Assembly (NCBI GenBank): GCA_016713105.1
Contig: JADJPS010000017.1
Coordinates: 682,001-746,000, forward strand
Length of the DNA: 64,000 nucleotides
Direction: 5' to 3'
DNA from: Devosia sp.
Lineage (GTDB): Bacteria > Pseudomonadota > Alphaproteobacteria > Rhizobiales > Devosiaceae
The notes under the pieces were generated by a model. That model was not told the DNA's origin, ran no database searches, and saw nothing but the letters and a program-made list of their open reading frames with translations. The position numbers and the translations under genes are program-made. Positions 57,635-64,000 of this stretch are shown in pieces (positions within the stretch are counted from its first letter, which is position 1; the number at the start of each line of letters is the position of its first letter).

Positions 57635-58351
57635 TCACTGCTCCTTGAAGCGGTAGCCGACGCCGTAGAGCGTCTCGATCATCTCGAAATCGTCGTCGAC
57701 CACCTTGAACTTCTTGCGCAGCCGCTTGATGTGGCTGTCGATGGTGCGGTCGTCGACATAGACCTGATCGTCATAGGCGGCATCCATCAGCGCATTGCGC
57801 GTCTTGACCACGCCGGGACGCAGCGCCAGCGCCTGCAGGATCAGGAATTCGGTCACGGTCAGCGTCACCCGCTGGCCCTTCCAGGTGCAGGTGTGGCGCT
57901 CCTCGTCCATCACCAGCGAGCCGCGTTCGATCAGCGCCTTGCTGGGCGTCGCCTCGCCCGAGGCGCCGACCGCTGCCGTGGGGTCGCGCGGTGCGGCGCG
58001 GCGCAGTACCGATTTCACCCGCTCGACCAGGAGGCGCTGGCTGAACGGCTTGGTGATGAAGTCGTCGGCACCCATCTTGAGTCCGAACAACTCGTCGATC
58101 TCCTCGTCCTTTGAGGTGAGGAAGATCACCGGCACGTCGGACTTCTGCCTGAGCCGGCGCAGCAGTTCCATCCCGTCCATGCGCGGCATCTTGATGTCGA
58201 GGATGGCAAGGTCGGGCCGGTCTGCCGTCAGCCCCTCGAGCCCGGAGGCTCCGTCGGTATAGGTGGCGACCGTGTAGCCTTCGGCCTCGAGCGTCAGCGA
58301 CACCGAGGTCAGGATGTTGCGGTCGTCGTCCACCAGGGCGATCTTGGGCAT
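57635..58351 (-). CDS. chvI: Response regulator ChvI
   Basis: 238 aa OmpR-type regulator. Receiver: ALVDDDRNIL, phosphorylated Asp in LAILDIKMPRMDG, Lys in DFITKPFS. The C-terminal winged helix has LTVTEFLILQALAL and DDRTIDSHIKRLRKKF. Partner of ChvG. The start at 58351 is preceded by GAAGGA. A strong inverted repeat lies 45-71 bases upstream. Confidence 0.95.
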   Translation of the reverse strand: MPKIALVDDDRNILTSVSLTLEAEGYTVATYTDGASGLEGLTADRPDLAILDIKMPRMDGMELLRRLRQKSDVPVIFLTSKDEEIDELFGLKMGADDFITKPFSQRLLVERVKSVLRRAAPRDPTAAVGASGEATPSKALIERGSLVMDEERHTCTWKGQRVTLTVTEFLILQALALRPGVVKTRNALMDAAYDDQVYVDDRTIDSHIKRLRKKFKVVDDDFEMIETLYGVGYRFKEQ

Positions 58352-58395
58352 TGAGTCCTTCCTTCCGGAATGCGGCCAGGCGACGCGCCGACCAG

Positions 58396-58422
58396 ATTGT
58401 GGCGGACATTGACTGCCACAAT
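58396..58422. promoter_or_regulatory. Inverted repeat in the chvI promoter region
   Basis: ATTGTGGC (58396-58403) and GCCACAAT (58415-58422) pair perfectly across 11 bases. Located between divergent chvI and pckA, nearer chvI. It is a candidate operator, perhaps for ChvI itself or a cAMP/LacI-like regulator; the protein is unknown. Confidence 0.45.
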
Positions 58423-58490
58423 TGCACATAAATAAGGCGTGCGCTGCCGGATAACCAGTCCGTCCCGTTGCTCTTCGCCGCTGAGACTTA

Positions 58491-58502
58491 GGTCTTAAGA
58501 CC
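58491..58502. promoter_or_regulatory. Twelve-base perfect palindrome upstream of pckA
   Basis: GGTCTTAAGACC, 67 bases before the pckA ATG. A self-complementary 12-mer in a promoter region is a plausible operator for control of gluconeogenesis, with no regulator identified. Confidence 0.4.
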
Positions 58503-58569
58503 GATTTCGGGATGGTCCGGCGCCACGCCGCCCCCCTAGAAAGGCGACGAACGGGCGAGGACTTGACCT

Positions 58570-60123
<1,554 letters not shown>

Positions 60124-60153
60124 TCGCGCCAGTCTCTCCCAGGCTGGTGGCAG

Positions 60154-60189
60154 CCCCGGCTCGTCCACCCGCGAGCCGGGGTACTTCTT
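60154..60189 (+). terminator. Terminator after pckA
   Basis: Perfect ten-base stem CCCCGGCTCG (60154-60163)/CGAGCCGGGG (60172-60181), followed by TACTTCTT. It begins 31 bases after the pckA stop. The tail is only moderately T-rich. Confidence 0.65.
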
Positions 60190-60266
60190 GCCGACAAAGG
60201 GCCCGGGGGAGGAGGATGCGAGACCGCCCCATCCCCCCTTGTGTCGTCGTGTCCGCCGGTTCCCCC

Positions 60267-60292
60267 AAACGAAAAGGCCCCGTTCAGGGGCC
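60267..60292 (-). terminator. Terminator of the cell wall hydrolase gene
   Basis: On the minus strand GGCCCC-TGAAC-GGGGCC is followed by TTTTCGTTT. Stem 60276-60292 with the T tract at 60267-60275. It lies about 115 bases after the sleB-type stop. Confidence 0.68.
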
Positions 60293-60407
60293 ATTCATCC
60301 GCGTTTCGCTAGATCGCGTCCAGGAAAGTGGCAAGGGTTTTCGGCTCGGAAGAGCGCCAAATCAAAGGCTTGGGTGATCTCAGCGTTTCAGCGAAACGGT
60401 GAAATGC

Positions 60408-61358
60408 TCAGTTCGTCGAGTAGAACACGTGCGAACCGATTGCCGCCACCCGGCGGAAGGTGTTCGACCATTTCGGCGCCACCGCGGTGGTATGGTAGAA
60501 CAAGGCCGAGTCCGGGATCACGCCCGGGCGGTCGCCGCGCTGGAATTCGTAGAAGGCCTCGTCGGCCATCTGCAGCGACCGGTTCCACGCCGTCCGCTCG
60601 CGGCCCATGTCCGACCGGCCATCACAGGCGAAGGTGAACTGGCACTTGTAGCGGCCCTTGTCGGCGTTCTGGAACACCACGCCGCAGATCGTCGAGGGGT
60701 ATTTCTTGCTCATCGCGCGGTTGATGACGACATTGGCGACGGCCAGCTGGCCCTCGCGCGGTTCGCCGCGCGCTTCGTGGTAGATCGCCTGTGCGAGGCA
60801 CAGCCGCTCACCCTCGGCGAGCTTGACCCGCTTGGCCGTCGGCACGAAATCAGACGCCGCGTAGTCGGCCAGCACGTCCGCCGTGAGCGCCGGCTTCTTT
60901 GAGAAGTCGGCATGCTCGATCGCATCGAGCGCCTGGTTCTGCCGCTGCCGCGCGATGTAGCCCAGCAGTACCGATTCATTCAGGTCCGCGTCGGCGACCG
61001 GGACATCGAAGGCGTCGAAACTCACGATCTGCTGCTGGCGCGCCACGTAGGCGGCGAGCAATGCCGGCGTCAGCTGCGGCTGGGTGCTCGCCCGGAACTG
61101 CTGCCGCTTGATGGAAATCGTCTGCGTGAGAGGCGCCGGAACCACCACGTCGTCGACGCGTTCTTCGGCAGAAGCGGGAGCAAGACTAACCAGCAGCACA
61201 AATGCCGCCGCAGCGAACGCTGCCGTCCGCGCCAAGGCGCGCCTGACTGGTGCGATCGGTCCTGCCCGCAATCTGCCCACCTTCCCCCGCCGCCGCCCCC
61301 GAGGCAGCACCGGCTTTTTGGCCTGTTTCCGTGCTCGGCAACCTATCCGAGGTTCCAT
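60408..61358 (-). CDS. Cell wall hydrolase, SleB (Hydrolase_2) family
   Basis: 316 aa. An N-terminal basic stretch is followed by a signal/anchor AAFAAAAFVLLVSLAPASA (about residues 46-64). The catalytic SleB domain is C-terminal: LCLAQAIYHEARGEPREGQ (catalytic Glu), LAVANVVINRAMS, CGVVFQ and CQFTFACDGRSD, ending HVFYSTN. It cleaves peptidoglycan, probably in the periplasm at division or growth. A later start is possible because the first 30 residues are arginine-rich. CtrA-like boxes lie in its promoter. Confidence 0.88.
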   Translation of the reverse strand: MEPRIGCRARKQAKKPVLPRGRRRGKVGRLRAGPIAPVRRALARTAAFAAAAFVLLVSLAPASAEERVDDVVVPAPLTQTISIKRQQFRASTQPQLTPALLAAYVARQQQIVSFDAFDVPVADADLNESVLLGYIARQRQNQALDAIEHADFSKKPALTADVLADYAASDFVPTAKRVKLAEGERLCLAQAIYHEARGEPREGQLAVANVVINRAMSKKYPSTICGVVFQNADKGRYKCQFTFACDGRSDMGRERTAWNRSLQMADEAFYEFQRGDRPGVIPDSALFYHTTAVAPKWSNTFRRVAAIGSHVFYSTN

Positions 61359-61375
61359 GCCGATGGAACCCTGAA

Positions 61376-61422
61376 TTTACCGTTGTTTAACCATGAATGT
61401 TAGGCCGTTAAGATGAGGTTAA
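61376..61422. promoter_or_regulatory. Two CtrA-like boxes upstream of the cell wall hydrolase
   Basis: Box 1: TTTA-N7-TTAACCAT at 61376-61394, one mismatch from TTAA-N7-TTAA and with the classic TTAACCAT half. Box 2: TTAA (61408-61411)-N7-TTAA (61419-61422), an exact match inside a seven-base inverted repeat CCGTTAA/TTAACGG. Both lie 18-64 bases before the hydrolase start, a normal position for CtrA control. Confidence 0.65.
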
Positions 61423-61591
61423 CGGTCGCGCGGCGAGTACGAAAGTACTGTTTTTGCTGGGCTTTGGAGATGGCTAAGGGACACTTGTCCCAATCGCTAA
61501 AAGTTAAGTCGAGGCCGAATCGTTGCCAGCCGGCAACAGCCCGCTGCAACGGCCCGCCGAAGTGCCGAGTCGCAACTTGTGGTGGCTCGCC

Positions 61592-62272
61592 TCAGGCGGC
61601 GAAGGCGGCGGTGCGCAACTCGTGCAGGCTGCTCATCACGGCGGTGCACAGCGCGGTGATTTCCTCGGATGGCCCGACGAGGTCGGGCACCATTATGGTC
61701 TGCAGCCCGGCCGCATGTGCCGCCCTGACCCCCGAGTGCGAATCCTCCACCGCAATGCAGGCCTGCGGCGCCAGGCCCAGCAGGCGGGTCGCCGTCAGGT
61801 AGGGTTCCGGATGCGGCTTGGGATGCACGACGTCGTCACGCGTCACGATCGCCTGGAACATCGACAGGAGCCCCGCCGCGCCCAGATGGCTGAGCGCATG
61901 CGGCGCGCGCGAGGAGGTGGCGACCGCCGTCGGGATATGTCGCGCCTTGAGTTCGGCGAGCAGTTCGTGGACGCCCGCCTTGACCGGCACCACCTCGCTC
62001 ATCCGCTCCCGCATCAGGGTCCGGCACTGCTCGTCGAAGATCTGGTACGGGAAGGCCATGCCATAGGCCTCGACCAGCAGCCGGTTGGTGGTCTCGTGGC
62101 TCGAGCCCACCATGCTCAGGTGCACCGTGTCGGTCATCTCGAACCCCAGCCCGGCGCTCACGTCGAACACGATCTCGCGGAACACCGCCTCGGTGTCGAG
62201 GAGCGTTCCGTCCATGTCGAACACGATCGCGGCAAACGGCTTCAGCGGAGCGGCGGGGGAGGTCACGGCCAT
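61592..62272 (-). CDS. HAD superfamily phosphatase (beta-phosphoglucomutase-like)
   Basis: 226 aa from ATG 62272; an in-frame ATG at 62302 is also possible. HAD motif I IVFDMDGTLLDTE, motif II AVATSSRA, motif III Lys in VVHPKPHPEPY, motif IV VEDSHSGVRAA. It resembles sugar-phosphate or GS-like phosphatases of subfamily I with the alpha-helical cap. The substrate is unknown. Divergent from the J-domain gene by 89 bases. Confidence 0.85.
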   Translation of the reverse strand: MAVTSPAAPLKPFAAIVFDMDGTLLDTEAVFREIVFDVSAGLGFEMTDTVHLSMVGSSHETTNRLLVEAYGMAFPYQIFDEQCRTLMRERMSEVVPVKAGVHELLAELKARHIPTAVATSSRAPHALSHLGAAGLLSMFQAIVTRDDVVHPKPHPEPYLTATRLLGLAPQACIAVEDSHSGVRAAHAAGLQTIMVPDLVGPSEEITALCTAVMSSLHELRTAAFAA

Positions 62273-62361
62273 GCCTCGCGATATAGTCGCATTCGGCGAC
62301 ACTGGAAAGACGTGCCGTCCGCCGCTTCAAACCGGCCGGCCCGGCGTGCTATCAGCGAGCC

Positions 62362-62970
62362 ATGGAAGCCTTCGACCCCTACAGCGTGCTCGGCATCGGC
62401 CGCACCGCGCCGGCCGCCGACATCAAGTTCGCCTACCGCCGCCAGGTGCAGTCGGCGCATCCCGACCGCGGCGGCGACCCCGCGCACTTCATCCTCGTGG
62501 TCCGTGCCTTCGGGTTGCTCTCCGATCCCGATGCGCGCCGGCTCTACGACGAGACCGGTATCGTCGACGACGAGGCGGTCCGGGGCTATCGACGCGAAGT
62601 GACGGTGATTCTCGCCGACATGTTCGATGCGGCCGTGGCGACCGCCGTGGCGACCGGGCTCAGGCTCGAGAGCGTGGATTTCGTCACCCAGATGGCCTCC
62701 GCGGTCGAGACCGGCCTCGCGGAGGCCCGGCTCAAGCTCGCCCGCACCGATCGCGAGATCTCGGCGCTGCAGGCGCTGCGCGCCCGCATCCGTCGCACCG
62801 ATTCCGACCGCAACCTGTTCGTCGAGCGGCTCGATACGCAGGTCGCCGAAAAGGCCACCCAGCACCTTGCCATCAAGCGCCGCGTCGCCATGCTCGAAAC
62901 GGCGCTGGCCGAGCTGGGCAACTACCAGAGCGAGACCGAACTGATCGCCGCGCTCGAGGCGGAGGCCTGA
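62362..62970 (+). CDS. J-domain protein
   Basis: 202 aa. An N-terminal J domain (DPYSVLGIGRTAPAADIKFA then HPDRGGDP, the HPD loop that stimulates Hsp70) covers residues 4-70. The remaining 130 residues are helical and probably coiled-coil (KATQHLAIKRRVAMLETAL), unlike DnaJ with its Gly/Phe and zinc regions. A specialised DnaK co-chaperone; the partner is unknown. Confidence 0.85.
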   Translation: MEAFDPYSVLGIGRTAPAADIKFAYRRQVQSAHPDRGGDPAHFILVVRAFGLLSDPDARRLYDETGIVDDEAVRGYRREVTVILADMFDAAVATAVATGLRLESVDFVTQMASAVETGLAEARLKLARTDREISALQALRARIRRTDSDRNLFVERLDTQVAEKATQHLAIKRRVAMLETALAELGNYQSETELIAALEAEA

Positions 62971-63052
62971 GGGACGACCGGCCCGGCCGGAGGGTTTTGC
63001 CCCGCTGCCCGATGGGCTAAGGTCCGCACCCTGTCCCCCCGCGGAATCGCCC

Positions 63053-64000
63053 ATGCATCTCGTTCTCGTCGACGGCTCGACCTACATCTTCCGCGCTTAC
63101 CATGCGCTGCCGCCGCTGACGCGGAAGTCCGACGGGCTGCCGGTCGGCTGCGTCGCCGGCTTCTGCAACATGCTGTTCAAGCTCACCGAGGACCTCAAGG
63201 GCGAGGACGAGCCGACCCACATGGCGGTGATCTTCGATCACTCCGCCAAGACCTTCCGCGATGCCATCTATCCCGACTACAAGCAGCACCGGCCGCCGGC
63301 GCCCGAAGACCTGGTGCCGCAGTTCCCGCTGACCCGTGCCGCCACCCGCGCCTACAACCTGCCCTCGATCGAGATGGAGGGCTGGGAGGCCGACGACATC
63401 ATCGCCACCTATGCCTGCCTCGCCCGCGATGCCGGTGGACGCGCGACGATCGTCAGCTCCGACAAGGACCTGATGCAGCTGATCGAGCCCTCGGGCGCCA
63501 TCCGCATGCTCGACACCATCCCCCGCCCCGGCCAGCCGCCGCTGCGCTGGATCGGGGTGGACGAGGTCTTCACCAAGTTCGGGGTGACGCCGGACAAGGT
63601 GATCGAGGTGCAGGCGCTGTGCGGCGACGCGGTCGACAACGTGCCGGGCGTGCCCGGCATCGGGGTGAAGACGGCGGCCGAGCTGATCAACACCTATGGC
63701 GACGTTGAAACCCTGCTGAGCCGCACCTCGGAGATCAAGCAGCCCAAGCGCCGCGAGGCGCTGGAGACCAATGCCGAGCTGGCGCGGGTCTCCAAGCGCC
63801 TGGTGACGCTTTCCCGCGAGGTGCCGGTCGCGCTGCCGCTCGAGGCCCTGGCTCGCCAGCCGCTCGAGCCGGCAAAGCTGTTCCCGTTCTTGAAGGCGAT
63901 GGAATTCACCACCATCACCAAGCGGCTCGCCGGCGTGCTCGAGGCCGATCCCGAGGCCTGGCCGGCCGATCCGGAACTGGCGGTGAAGCCGGCCGCCCCG
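63053..64000 (+). CDS. polA: DNA polymerase I, N-terminal part (runs off the window)
   Basis: First 316 codons only, MHLVLVDGSTYIFRAYHALP. The 5'-3' exonuclease domain is present: DHSAKTFRDAIYPDYKQHRP, EGWEADDIIATYA, SSDKDLMQL and GDAVDNVPGVPGIGVKTA (helix-hairpin-helix). The polymerase domain lies beyond 64000. It removes primers and fills gaps in DNA repair. Confidence 0.96.
   Translation, partial: MHLVLVDGSTYIFRAYHALPPLTRKSDGLPVGCVAGFCNMLFKLTEDLKGEDEPTHMAVIFDHSAKTFRDAIYPDYKQHRPPAPEDLVPQFPLTRAATRAYNLPSIEMEGWEADDIIATYACLARDAGGRATIVSSDKDLMQLIEPSGAIRMLDTIPRPGQPPLRWIGVDEVFTKFGVTPDKVIEVQALCGDAVDNVPGVPGIGVKTAAELINTYGDVETLLSRTSEIKQPKRREALETNAELARVSKRLVTLSREVPVALPLEALARQPLEPAKLFPFLKAMEFTTITKRLAGVLEADPEAWPADPELAVKPAAP

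Overview
The window is 64 kb of high-GC DNA from an alphaproteobacterium of the order Hyphomicrobiales (Rhizobiales). The assignment rests on gene order: rnd-lptC-lptA-lptB-rpoN-hpf-ptsN with DUF1150/hsp20, infC...rpmI-rplT-pheS-pheT, and trxA-addA-addB-tsaE-divL-ahcY-HPr-EIIA(Man)-hprK-chvG-chvI-pckA. A DivL with Tyr at the phosphoacceptor position, ChvG/ChvI, a short HprK and CtrA/GANTC-type sites fit the same order. A Devosia-like family is possible, but that is inference.

Layout. 1-9 kb: a nucleotide-sugar epimerase/dehydratase, then the Lpt and nitrogen-PTS cluster, with a sigma-54 promoter in front of rpoN and a ROSE-like thermometer in front of an hsp20. 8-16 kb: accessory metabolism (glycosyltransferase; ribokinase, DUF1697, YdeI and arylamine acetyltransferase in one tightly overlapping operon; uppP; a GST; queG; an SDR; a GNAT). 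16-27 kb: one minus-strand operon for a soluble NAD-linked [NiFe] hydrogenase, hoxF-U-Y-H-W then hypA-B-C-D-E-F, carrying structural, protease and maturation genes. 27-30 kb: a COG0523 GTPase and an AztD-type periplasmic zinc chaperone with a Zur-like palindrome upstream. 30-40 kb: an alpha/beta hydrolase, infC, a solitary degenerate nucleotidyltransferase, a MarR regulator, ribosomal proteins L35/L20, pheS, a broken brnT with intact brnA, an ASCH protein, pheT and an O-antigen-ligase-like protein. 40-50 kb: a YCII protein, a GH3 glycosidase, trxA, addA, addB, tsaE. 50-64 kb: divL, ahcY, HPr, EIIA, hprK, chvG, chvI, pckA, a SleB-type cell wall hydrolase behind two CtrA-like boxes, an HAD phosphatase, a J-domain protein and the start of polA.

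How the genes connect. RpoN, HPF and PtsN sit together, while HPr, an EIIA of the mannose type and HprK sit 47 kb away beside chvGI and pckA, so nitrogen-PTS signalling, envelope/acid sensing and gluconeogenesis are genetically linked. DivL belongs to the CtrA cell-cycle pathway, and CtrA-like boxes precede the cell wall hydrolase. The hydrogenase would couple H2 oxidation or evolution to NAD(H) in the cytoplasm.

Quality caveat. At least a dozen otherwise ordinary genes (rpoN, rbsK, a GST, queG, hypF, hoxH twice, aztD twice, an ASCH gene, a YCII gene, divL, ahcY) are broken by single-base indels, nearly all in or beside short G/C runs. Several are essential or highly conserved, so most are probably sequencing or assembly errors rather than pseudogenes. 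I annotate these genes at full length and mark the break. No tRNA, rRNA, CRISPR array, insertion sequence or prophage was seen.
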